Below, one piece after another: positions 33,767 through 41,941 of a stretch of 64,000 nt of DNA. Position numbers and translations under genes: made by a program. Positions within the stretch are counted from its first letter, which is position 1. The number at the start of each line of letters is the position of its first letter. Under the pieces are notes generated by a model. It saw only the letters and a list, made by a program, of their open reading frames with translations. It was not told the origin of the DNA and searched no databases. Source of the stretch: JTS-RE37 sp041744575 (GTDB lineage: Bacteria > Bacteroidota > Bacteroidia > Flavobacteriales > Flavobacteriaceae); assembly GCA_041744575.1 (NCBI GenBank), contig JBGTKP010000032.1, positions 1 to 64,000 of the forward strand. Reading direction: 5' to 3'.

Positions 33767-36619
33767 ATGATGAAATCACACTTTAATAGGTTTACATTTA
33801 TCCTGCCTGCCTTCATTTTTTTCTTTCAGCTGCAGGCCTTTTCACAACAGGGGATCATTTCGGGAACCATCAATGACGCAGAGGTCAACGATGTCCTGCC
33901 ATTTGCAAATATCCTGGTTAAAGGCACCACCACAGGCACCACATCTGATTTTGACGGGAAATATACTTTTGATTTGGACCCCGGAACCTACACCGTGGTA
34001 TTCTCATTTTTGGGTTATGACACCAAGGAAATTACCGGCGTGGTGGTGAGCGAAGCTAATGAGACGGTGTTGGATGTCACGCTTAATCCCGCATCCAACC
34101 AATTGGATGAGGTGGTGGTGACCACTACTGTATCAAAAAATACGGAAGCCTCGGTCCTCAATCTTCAAAAGAGGTCGGTGGCATTGTTGGATGGTCTGTC
34201 GATCCAGAGTATTCGAAGGACCGGAGCCAATGATATTGCTACTGCTGTTAAAACAGTGCCCGGAGTTTCGGTGCAGGGAGGAAAATTCGTCTATGTGCGG
34301 GGTCTGGGAGACCGGTATACCAAATCGATCCTTAATGGTATGGATATTCCTGGCCTTGATCCGGATCGGAATACCCTGCAACTGGACATTTTTCCTACGA
34401 ATATTCTGGACAATATCATCGTTGTTAAATCATCCACGGCCGATCTGCCGTCAGATTTTACAGGAGGTGTTGTGGATATAGTGACCAAGGACCTTCCTGC
34501 CCAGGCAGAATACAGCTTATCCCTGGGAGTGGGATATAACTCCAGTATGCATTTTAAGAACAATTTTCTGTCTTACGAAGGAAGCGATACAGACTTTCTT
34601 GGATTTGATGACGGACTCAGGGATCTCCCGATCGCTCAAACTACGGACATTCCCATTCCTGCCCAGGACGGGGTAACCACAAGGATCCTGACACGCCGCT
34701 TTGTAAGGGATATGGCCGCCAGGCAGGACCAGAGCGCTATGGATTTTAATCTGGGCCTTACCGCAGGGAACCAGTACAACCTGAACGAAGATGGAACGAA
34801 AAGAATTGGATATCTGGCCTCCTTATCTTACAGAAGTACCACAGAATTCTATGAGGATTATATAAATGGTCAGGTTTTTAGAAAAGAGGATCAGGACAAG
34901 TCACAATATGAGTTGAATGATGACCGGACACAGGTAGGCGATTTGGGGGTGCAGAATATATTGCTGAATGCTTTGGGGGGAATTTCACTGAAAACGGAAA
35001 GATCCAAGTATAAACTCAATGTTTTACATATACAGAATGGCGAATCCAGCGCTTCATTCCTCAGGCAGGAAAATTTCGGAGTCAATTCGAATGTCAACGA
35101 GAGGGATGTGCTGGCGTATACCCAAAGATCCATTACCAACGGATTATTAAATGGATTTCACAGTAATGAGGACGCATCCTGGACTTTGGAATGGAAACTT
35201 TCCCCAACCCTTTCCAGTATTTATGACAAGGATTTTAGAGTAACTCCTTTCCGAATAAGTCAAAATGGCACCAAAACTATTTCACCGAGTGAATCGGGGG
35301 ATCCTACCAGGATCTGGAGGGACCTTGAAGAGATTAACCTCGCAGGAAAGCTAGCTGTTTCAGGGAAGCACCAGTTATTCGGCAGGAATGCAAAAATAAA
35401 CTTTGGGGGTGCCTACACCTTTAAAAACAGAGAATTCATTGTGGATCAGTTTGCCTTCCCGGTACAATCAAGAACGGGCAACTTCAGTCTCCGTTTCGAT
35501 GGGGATGCTGATCAGGTATTGGCACTGGAAAACATATATGCTCTTGATACTCAGGAAGGAACCTATGTCCGACGTGATTCCAATATTTCCGATTCCTTCG
35601 AATCGGAAATTACGGTTGCGGCGGGATATCTCTCCGAGGAGTTCAAATTGTCAGAAAAGTTCAATAGCATTTTGGGCCTACGAATGGAAAAATTTGACCT
35701 CACCTATTCCGGAGAATCGCAAACCCGTGGCGTGCTGGATAAAGAAACCATCCTTGACAAAACGGATTTTTTCCCTTCGGCCAACCTGATTTACGATCTT
35801 GATGAAGATGCCAGCAGGAAAATAAGGATCTCCATTTCCAGAACCACCGCCCGGCCCTCTTTTAAGGAGGCATCCATTGCAGAGATCTTTGACCCGGTTT
35901 CGAGTACCTTTTTTATTGGAAATCTCGACATACAGCCCACATATATCGGGAACTATGACCTGAGATTTGAGAGTTACGGGGAGGGAAATAATTTTTTTGC
36001 GGTAAGCGCTTTTTATAAATCATTCAAGGATCCGATAGAACTTACCTTTATCCGCGAGGCAAGGGGACAGTTCACTCCGCTTAACCTCGGTGATGCCAAG
36101 GTCTTTGGAGGGGAACTGGAAATTCGCAAGACACTTGACTTCCTGCCTGGCCTGGAGAATTTTAGTGTAAACACCAATGTTTCAGTCATTGAGTCCCAAC
36201 AAAGTTTCAGTGAAGATGAACGCGATGCCAGGACGGACAACCTGAGGGAAGGTGAAAGTCTGGATGATAACAGGAAACTGCAGGGACAATCTCCCCTACT
36301 GATCAATTTCGGGATCAGCTATGACAACGATAAAAATGGTTGGCAGGCAGGTCTGTTTTACAATGTACAGGGTGAAACTCTGGAAATCGTGGGAAATGGG
36401 GACATCCCCGACGTTTTTACCCAGCCATTTCACAACCTGGGGCTGAACTTCAGCAAGGAATTTGGCAAGGACAAGCAGAACAAACTATCCCTGAGATTCA
36501 CAAACTTACTGAATGACAACATTGAAAGCGTGTATTCATCATTTAGAGCAGAGGACCGGATATTTTCCTCAAGAAGTCCCGGGCAGGCCATTTCCCTGAG
36601 TTACGGGTGGCAATTCTAA
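33767..36619 (+). CDS. TonB-dependent outer-membrane receptor with carboxypeptidase-like N-terminal domain
   Basis: A 950-residue protein with a signal peptide (cleavage near residue 27), a CarboxypepD-regulatory-like beta-sandwich (about 29-115), a plug domain (about 130-250, including VKTVPGVSVQGGKFVYVRGLGDRY), and a 22-strand type barrel ending in the aromatic QF. It imports a substrate too large or scarce for porins. The preceding gene encodes its likely surface lipoprotein partner, and the upstream Pho-box-like repeat suggests induction at low phosphate, so a phosphorus-containing ligand is possible. It lacks the length and lipoprotein type of SusC/SusD glycan systems. Confidence 0.92.
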   Translation: MMKSHFNRFTFILPAFIFFFQLQAFSQQGIISGTINDAEVNDVLPFANILVKGTTTGTTSDFDGKYTFDLDPGTYTVVFSFLGYDTKEITGVVVSEANETVLDVTLNPASNQLDEVVVTTTVSKNTEASVLNLQKRSVALLDGLSIQSIRRTGANDIATAVKTVPGVSVQGGKFVYVRGLGDRYTKSILNGMDIPGLDPDRNTLQLDIFPTNILDNIIVVKSSTADLPSDFTGGVVDIVTKDLPAQAEYSLSLGVGYNSSMHFKNNFLSYEGSDTDFLGFDDGLRDLPIAQTTDIPIPAQDGVTTRILTRRFVRDMAARQDQSAMDFNLGLTAGNQYNLNEDGTKRIGYLASLSYRSTTEFYEDYINGQVFRKEDQDKSQYELNDDRTQVGDLGVQNILLNALGGISLKTERSKYKLNVLHIQNGESSASFLRQENFGVNSNVNERDVLAYTQRSITNGLLNGFHSNEDASWTLEWKLSPTLSSIYDKDFRVTPFRISQNGTKTISPSESGDPTRIWRDLEEINLAGKLAVSGKHQLFGRNAKINFGGAYTFKNREFIVDQFAFPVQSRTGNFSLRFDGDADQVLALENIYALDTQEGTYVRRDSNISDSFESEITVAAGYLSEEFKLSEKFNSILGLRMEKFDLTYSGESQTRGVLDKETILDKTDFFPSANLIYDLDEDASRKIRISISRTTARPSFKEASIAEIFDPVSSTFFIGNLDIQPTYIGNYDLRFESYGEGNNFFAVSAFYKSFKDPIELTFIREARGQFTPLNLGDAKVFGGELEIRKTLDFLPGLENFSVNTNVSVIESQQSFSEDERDARTDNLREGESLDDNRKLQGQSPLLINFGISYDNDKNGWQAGLFYNVQGETLEIVGNGDIPDVFTQPFHNLGLNFSKEFGKDKQNKLSLRFTNLLNDNIESVYSSFRAEDRIFSSRSPGQAISLSYGWQF

Positions 36620-36729
36620 CCCTACCTAACATTATAGGCAGAGCGTATCAAATCATCACAAAGGATTAATATCCTCATAACATTAAGTTGACATATGCGG
36701 TATTCCTTTGTACCCCGAATTCAAGGTTT

Positions 36730-37143
36730 ATGAGAATCGCTTTAATACTTGTATTGGCCCTTCTGTCCTCCGTCCTGCATTCACAGGAAACAGGCTTGGT
36801 GAGTGGCCGGATCCTGGATGAAACCATGAATAATGAGCCGTTAGTACAGGCAATGGTTGTCCTCAAAAGTACAAGGCAAGTTTCCAAAACCAACTTCCAT
36901 GGTAATTTTTCAATTTCGGGTATTCCTGCAGGCGAAGATACCCTTGTCATAAGTTATCCCGGCTATGAAACGCTGGAAATTGGAGTAGCTGTCAGGAAAG
37001 GGTATGAGGTTGTTGTGGAGCATACTTTGAAGGTCATCCTGCCTGATCTGGACGAAGTGAAATGGATTCCGGCGGATATGCCACCGGCCGTTACTGACAA
37101 AGCCCACATAGGGCAAATGGAAATTAAGGGGGGTAGGAACTGA
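36730..37143 (+). CDS. Secreted carboxypeptidase-like regulatory domain protein
   Basis: From ATG 36730 the protein has 137 residues with a signal peptide ending near HSQ (residue 20). The mature part is one CarboxypepD_reg-like beta-sandwich (GLVSGRILDETMNNEPLVQAMV...ISGIPAGEDTLVISYPGYE), the same fold as the N-terminus of the neighbouring TonB receptor, but with no plug or barrel. It may belong to the receptor operon (gap 110 bases). Function unknown. Confidence 0.75.
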   Translation: MRIALILVLALLSSVLHSQETGLVSGRILDETMNNEPLVQAMVVLKSTRQVSKTNFHGNFSISGIPAGEDTLVISYPGYETLEIGVAVRKGYEVVVEHTLKVILPDLDEVKWIPADMPPAVTDKAHIGQMEIKGGRN

Positions 37144-37152
37144 ACCTTAAAA

Positions 37153-37512
37153 TTAATTTCTAACCACGCTCGTCTCGGCGTTCATCCCATTTACACTCGC
37201 AATCGCATTATCTTCATAGGCGACTTCCTTCACTTCAGAACCGCTCCAGAAAAGCCATTTACCTGACTTTTTCCCGTTTAAATAATTACCCGAGGCAATT
37301 TTGTGCCCTTCATCATTAAAGCTGATCCATTCTCCATGCAACTTACGATCCAAGTTAAAAGTACCTGACTGGCTCACTTGCCCGTTTTCATGGTAGTAGA
37401 TAGCTTCGATAAGATTGGTTTCCTTGTTGTACTGAAGTTCCTTTTTTTGCTGCCCGAAAGCCAAGGAAGTAAAGGAAAAAATGGCCAGGAAGAGTATAAA
37501 CTTGTGCATCAC
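37153..37512 (-). CDS. Secreted MORN-repeat-variant (YwqK-like) protein
   Basis: A 119-residue protein with a signal peptide (cleavage near LAFGQ, residue 21). The mature part has repeated units of the type YHENGQVSQSGTF, FNDEGHKIASGNYLNGKKSGKW and WSGSEVKEVAYEDN, the pattern of MORN-variant repeats often annotated as YwqK-family. The toxin-antitoxin label given to this family is not supported here by any toxin gene. Convergent with the preceding gene, ending 9 bases away. Confidence 0.75.
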   Translation of the reverse strand: MMHKFILFLAIFSFTSLAFGQQKKELQYNKETNLIEAIYYHENGQVSQSGTFNLDRKLHGEWISFNDEGHKIASGNYLNGKKSGKWLFWSGSEVKEVAYEDNAIASVNGMNAETSVVRN

Positions 37513-37851
37513 AATTGCGGTTTAAGATTTATTAAGATAAATATACAACTTTTTAACTATTAAATCACTATTTATTAACGTTAAATTTACATTGATATTG
37601 TTCTACGTTGATTTACTGTGGTTTAATAGAATTATATAGCTTCATTGGTTAGTCATATTTCAATGCGAACTTTCGCACTTACATATCCGGCTCTCGTATT
37701 TAAGTGATTCTTTTAAATACAGTCCATAAGGTATTATATATTGTTAGATGTTCTATAAAAGTCATTGATAGTAACCCAGCAAATTGCCTCTCTCTGCCGG
37801 TTACTATTCATCCATTCCTCAAATCGGAAATTTTAATTTAAAATCGGGCTG

Positions 37852-37924
37852 GATTCCTGTCGCTATATAAAAACTGATACGTGCAGCTTCCATGTTATCA
37901 AATGCAATAGCCGCGACAGGAATC
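37852..37924. repeat. 12-bp inverted repeat in gene-free region
   Basis: GATTCCTGTCGC (37852-37863) and GCGACAGGAATC (37913-37924) are perfect inverted copies, 49 bases apart. The arms are GC-richer than the surroundings. They could form the base of an RNA stem or be a binding site. No transposase lies between them. Confidence 0.5.
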
Positions 37925-38600
37925 TTTCGGCCAGGATGCACTTTCCTATAAATGCTTCCCGTTGCGATTTTGGTGCAGCTAGTATATGGTTTCGAGAATG
38001 AGCACAACTTATTAGAAAACCACTTTTAAATTTTAATGGACTTTAATTTTCACCGAAATTTAATCGTACGTTGGAACGCCAACTGTGTATTGAGGACATT
38101 GCCTGAGTGTGATCTAAGATCTAAGGCGACAAATTAAATTCCCGATACTGGGAACGCGTGGAATTTTAATGAATAATCTAAACTATAGGTGGGCCGCTTC
38201 AAACATCCCGGCGATAGTCAAATATATTATTTCTCCAACAAATTTTCAGTTTGAGATCACAGTCCTATTTAACACCAATTTTAATATTAACCCTGTTCAA
38301 AGCAACAGCCAAAGTGCGAAATTCAACTTTACGTCCCATTTTTAATATGGTCCATCCTTGCTGTATCCCGTTGGGAAAACGGGAAAATTACCTATTGAAA
38401 TGAAATAACAAGTCGTACGGGTTTTGTAGCGACCAACCGGGAAGTCACCGGCTGCTATAGATATACCGGCAGATTCTCGGAGGGTTTGGAAATCCCCCGA
38501 CTGAATTATCCACGGTTAAATACAATTTCAGATGGGGATAAACTATAAGTTCGAACGGACCTAAGTTGCGAATATGAAGCCCTTCCGTTTCCAGTAAAGA

Positions 38601-38621
38601 ATGTTAACTATTAGATAACAT
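38601..38621 (+). promoter_or_regulatory. Palindromic Pho-box-like site upstream of PiT transporter
   Basis: A 21-base near-palindrome runs from ATGTTA (38601-38606) to TAACAT (38616-38621), with CTA/TAG inside. Read as a direct repeat, TAAC recurs with an 11-base period (38605 and 38616) in the pattern TAAC-nnTnAGn-TAAC, the same as upstream of the lipoprotein gene at 32106-32120. It lies 50 bases before the PiT start. Confidence 0.55.
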
Positions 38622-38670
38622 GACAAGCAGTATTACTGTTGATATTTGCGAATTGATTTGACCAAAAATT

Positions 38671-40962
38671 ATGAATGATATTTACTTACTGATGGTCATT
38701 GCACTCGCCGCGCTCGCTGTGGCAGATCTGGTCGTGGGTGTCAGTAATGATGCGGTAAACTTCCTGAACTCCGCTATCGGCTCCAAGGCGATTTCTTTCC
38801 GAACCATTATGATTGTAGCTAGCCTGGGCATTGCTCTGGGAGCCATATTTTCGAGTGGGATGATGGAGGTGGCCAGGAAAGGGATATTCAATCCCGGAGA
38901 ATTCTATTTTAATGAAATCATGTACATTTTTATGGCGGTGATGATCACAGACATTCTGCTGCTGGATTTCTTCAATACCATCGGCATGCCAACCTCCACC
39001 ACGGTCTCTATCGTCTTTGAGCTCCTCGGAGCGGCCGTTGCAATGTCCGTGGTAAAAATCCTGACTGGCGGGGGCAATCTCAGCGAGGTTGTCGATTATA
39101 TCAATACCTCCAAGGCAACGGAGATTATCATGGGTATTTTGCTTTCCGTGATCATTTCCTTTACTATTGGTGCTCTGGTTCAGTGGGTGTCACGGCTTTT
39201 GCTATCCTACAATTTTGAGAAAAAAGCTGCCTGGGTAGGATCTGTTTTTGGTGGGTTTGCCCTAACGGCCATTACTTATTTCATCTTTATAAAAGGCATC
39301 CAGGACACGCCATTTGCAGCACAGGAATACGAGCTCATCGGCGGCCTGCAAATTTCTGAGTTTCTGGAAAATCAGGCTCCGATCATTATTGTCATTAATT
39401 TCATTTTATGGTTCTTTCTGTCCTATATTCTTACCTCTTTTACCAAAACGAGCATTTACACTGTGGTTATTGCAGTAGGAACCTTTGCCCTGGCCCTTGC
39501 TTTTGCCGGCAACGACCTGGTCAATTTTATAGGAGTTCCGATCGCCGCTTACCAGGCTTATGAAGCATGGAGTGCTTCGGGTGCTGCAGCGACTGAGTTC
39601 AACATGAGCATACTTGCTACGAAAGTCCCGACCCCGACCATCTTGTTATTTTTATCAGGAGTTATCATGGTGACCACTCTGTGGTTGTCAAAAAAGGCCA
39701 GGTATGTGACCGACACGGAAATCAATCTCGCTCGCGAAGGTGAGGCCAAGGAGCGATTTGAGCCCAATTTTCTATCCAGGGGCCTGGTACGCTTTGCCAT
39801 GTTCATCGGCAACTATTCTTCGCAATTAATTCCAATCAAGCTCAGTGAAAGTATTGACAGGCGTTTTAAAAAACCGGAGGTAAAATTAACCAAGGGTAAA
39901 GTGCATGAGCAGCCGGCCTTCGATATAGTACGGGCGGCGGTGAATCTGATGGTGGCGGGGATCCTGATTTCCGTGGCCACCTCCTACCAGCTTCCACTAT
40001 CCACCACTTACGTGACCTTTATGGTGGCCATGGGAAGTTCCCTGGCCGACAGGGCATGGGGAAGTGAAAGTGCTGTTTATAGGGTGGCCGGGGTTCTGAA
40101 TGTTATCGGAGGTTGGTTTCTAACGGCTGTCCTGGCATTTATTGCCGCAGGGGTCGTTCTCACCCTGATCAGTTTTGGAAAAGGGGTGGCTATCGCCATC
40201 TTGTTATTCTCAGCCATCCTGCTACTGGTGAGAAATTATCTCTCCTATGCCAGGAAATCCAAGGAAATCCGGGCAGAAGACAGTTTGAACAGGGCTGAGA
40301 GCAGTTCCCTCCGAGGCGTGATGGAAGAGAGTTCCAAAAATATTTCCAGTGTCGTCAAACGAAGCAATAAGATCTATTCAAATTCAATCAACGGGCTGGC
40401 CACACAGAATCTGGATCTCTTAAAGAAGAATAAAAAACAAGGCGCCAAATTAACCAATGAAATTGACGATCTGAGGGATAGTATTTTTTATTTTATTAAG
40501 AATCTGGATGACAAAAGTGTAGGGGCCAGCAATTTCTACATCAACATTCTTGGTTATCTCCAGGAAATGGCCCAGACACTGGAGTATATTGGGAAGGTAA
40601 GCCATAAGCATGTCCATAACAATCATAAAAAACTCAAATACAACCAAATAAAGGACCTCAAGGAAATCGATCAAAAACTCGGTGAGATTTTGTCCCGCAG
40701 TAAGAAAGCGTTTGATGAACATTCTTTTGAACAGATTGGATTAATCCTCGATTCCAAGCAGGAAATTTTTGACCTTTTTTCGCAGAAAATTGAGAAACAG
40801 ATTGAACGGACACGCACAGAAGAATCGAGCCCAAAAAATACGACCCTTTATTTTTCTTTATTACTGGAAACCAAAGATTTAATGACCGCCACATTTAATC
40901 TGTTGGATCAGTATAACACCACTTATAAGGGCCGCACAGGTAGTGCCAGGACGGAATGGTAG
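38671..40962 (+). CDS. PiT-family inorganic phosphate transporter with PhoU-like C-terminal domain
   Basis: A 763-residue protein. The membrane part (about 1-530) has the two PHO4 repeats, each with the VGVSNDAVNFLNSAIGS-type (about 22-38) and later QLPLSTTYVTFMVAMGSSLADR-type signature. The last 230 residues (about 535-763) are soluble, helical and charged, resembling a DUF47/PhoU-like regulator fused to the carrier. PiT carriers take up metal-phosphate with protons or sodium. The fused tail could gate transport according to phosphate state. A Pho-box-like site lies upstream. The gene is alone in its unit. Confidence 0.92.
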   Translation: MNDIYLLMVIALAALAVADLVVGVSNDAVNFLNSAIGSKAISFRTIMIVASLGIALGAIFSSGMMEVARKGIFNPGEFYFNEIMYIFMAVMITDILLLDFFNTIGMPTSTTVSIVFELLGAAVAMSVVKILTGGGNLSEVVDYINTSKATEIIMGILLSVIISFTIGALVQWVSRLLLSYNFEKKAAWVGSVFGGFALTAITYFIFIKGIQDTPFAAQEYELIGGLQISEFLENQAPIIIVINFILWFFLSYILTSFTKTSIYTVVIAVGTFALALAFAGNDLVNFIGVPIAAYQAYEAWSASGAAATEFNMSILATKVPTPTILLFLSGVIMVTTLWLSKKARYVTDTEINLAREGEAKERFEPNFLSRGLVRFAMFIGNYSSQLIPIKLSESIDRRFKKPEVKLTKGKVHEQPAFDIVRAAVNLMVAGILISVATSYQLPLSTTYVTFMVAMGSSLADRAWGSESAVYRVAGVLNVIGGWFLTAVLAFIAAGVVLTLISFGKGVAIAILLFSAILLLVRNYLSYARKSKEIRAEDSLNRAESSSLRGVMEESSKNISSVVKRSNKIYSNSINGLATQNLDLLKKNKKQGAKLTNEIDDLRDSIFYFIKNLDDKSVGASNFYINILGYLQEMAQTLEYIGKVSHKHVHNNHKKLKYNQIKDLKEIDQKLGEILSRSKKAFDEHSFEQIGLILDSKQEIFDLFSQKIEKQIERTRTEESSPKNTTLYFSLLLETKDLMTATFNLLDQYNTTYKGRTGSARTEW

Positions 40963-41105
40963 CGAATTGGGCCGGCATCCGATCCCTATAAGATGGAAAC
41001 CCCCGGGAATATCTTAATATTACTTAAAGAAATCTGCTGATTTAACTTCGGGCGGATTTGCCAGAACCTGATTTTCTGATTACTTTCCCTGGGTCATACC
41101 TCCCT

Positions 41106-41825
41106 ATGCGCAAATTTTTATGCCTCCTCGTATTTCTTTCGACCTGCAATACGCATGCCCAGGATTCAATGAGTGGCACTCAACTTCTGGAAAATGCCAT
41201 TCAATACCATGATCCGGAGGGTAAGTGGGCCAAATTTTATGGCCAGCTCATGATTTCGGCAGAAAGACCCGGAGAAACCGAAAGGATCACAAGGGTGCTA
41301 CTCAACCTCCCTGCCGGTTATTTCGAGGTATCAGCAAACAAGGACGGGGAGGAGATCACCTACACGATAGATAAGGGAGCCTGCACGCCTTCCCTGAATG
41401 GAAAGGCTGCTATTTCGAAGGAGGATGCTGTTACCCATGCCATTGATTGCAATCGCGGAATCACCATGAAAAATTTTTACAGTTACCTATATGGGTTGCC
41501 TATGAAATTAAAGGATTCCGGAACCATCATTTATCCCAAGGTAGTCAGGAGGGAATTCCATGGTAAAACCAGCCTGGTATTGAAAATAACTTATGAGCCC
41601 ACGGTGGGGACGGATAGCTGGTATTTTTATTTTGATCCCGAGACTTTTGCCCTTCAGGCCTACCAGTTCTATCACGATGAAGCAAAGAATGACGGAGAGT
41701 ACATTCTACTGGAGGGAGAAACAATGGTGTCGGGGATCAAGATCCCAAAAATACGCGCCTGGTATAATAATAAGGACAATGCTTACCTCGGAAGTGATAC
41801 CATTACTGATGGCTTTGCCCTTTAA
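41106..41825 (+). CDS. Secreted DUF6503-like protein
   Basis: From ATG 41106 the protein has 239 residues with a signal peptide ending at THAQ (about 18); the upstream in-frame ATG at 41058 would bury it. The mature part is beta-rich with segments GTQLLENAIQYHDPEGKW and DSWYFYFDPETFALQAYQFYHDE, resembling flavobacterial DUF6503 proteins of unknown function (LolA-like fold suspected). It precedes the esterase gene by 116 bases. Confidence 0.7.
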   Translation: MRKFLCLLVFLSTCNTHAQDSMSGTQLLENAIQYHDPEGKWAKFYGQLMISAERPGETERITRVLLNLPAGYFEVSANKDGEEITYTIDKGACTPSLNGKAAISKEDAVTHAIDCNRGITMKNFYSYLYGLPMKLKDSGTIIYPKVVRREFHGKTSLVLKITYEPTVGTDSWYFYFDPETFALQAYQFYHDEAKNDGEYILLEGETMVSGIKIPKIRAWYNNKDNAYLGSDTITDGFAL

Positions 41826-41941
41826 TTACCGGAGTCGACATTCTTAACGAACCAATGATCTTCGGTTTTTTACAGCGGGGAGAAATATCCTGCTGGTTTC
41901 TTACTTTTTATTATTTTAGGAGTTCTGCAAAAATAAGAATA

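Larger units (their letters stand above)
37513..38670. other. 1.16-kb gene-free region
   Basis: No convincing gene is found in six frames; the longest frame (62 codons, minus strand, 37819-38007) has no recognisable motif. The stretch holds a 12-bp inverted repeat at 37852-37924, hairpins such as CCCGTT/AACGGG near 38367-38383 and a GGG/CCC stem near 38480, and a Pho-box-like site close to the PiT gene. It may be decayed coding DNA or contain an untranslated RNA; neither is shown. Confidence 0.6.

Noticed and set aside
37153..37512. YwqK-type antitoxin of a toxin-antitoxin pair
   Set aside because: The protein has a signal peptide and MORN-like repeats, and no toxin gene is adjacent; the antitoxin label is a database convention without support here.
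37852..37924. Inverted repeat as ends of a small insertion sequence
   Set aside because: The arms are only 49 bases apart, there is no transposase or target duplication, so a mobile element is not supported.
37819..38007. 62-codon minus-strand frame in the gene-free region
   Set aside because: No recognised motif, no good ribosome site, and it spans the inverted repeat; coding is not supported.
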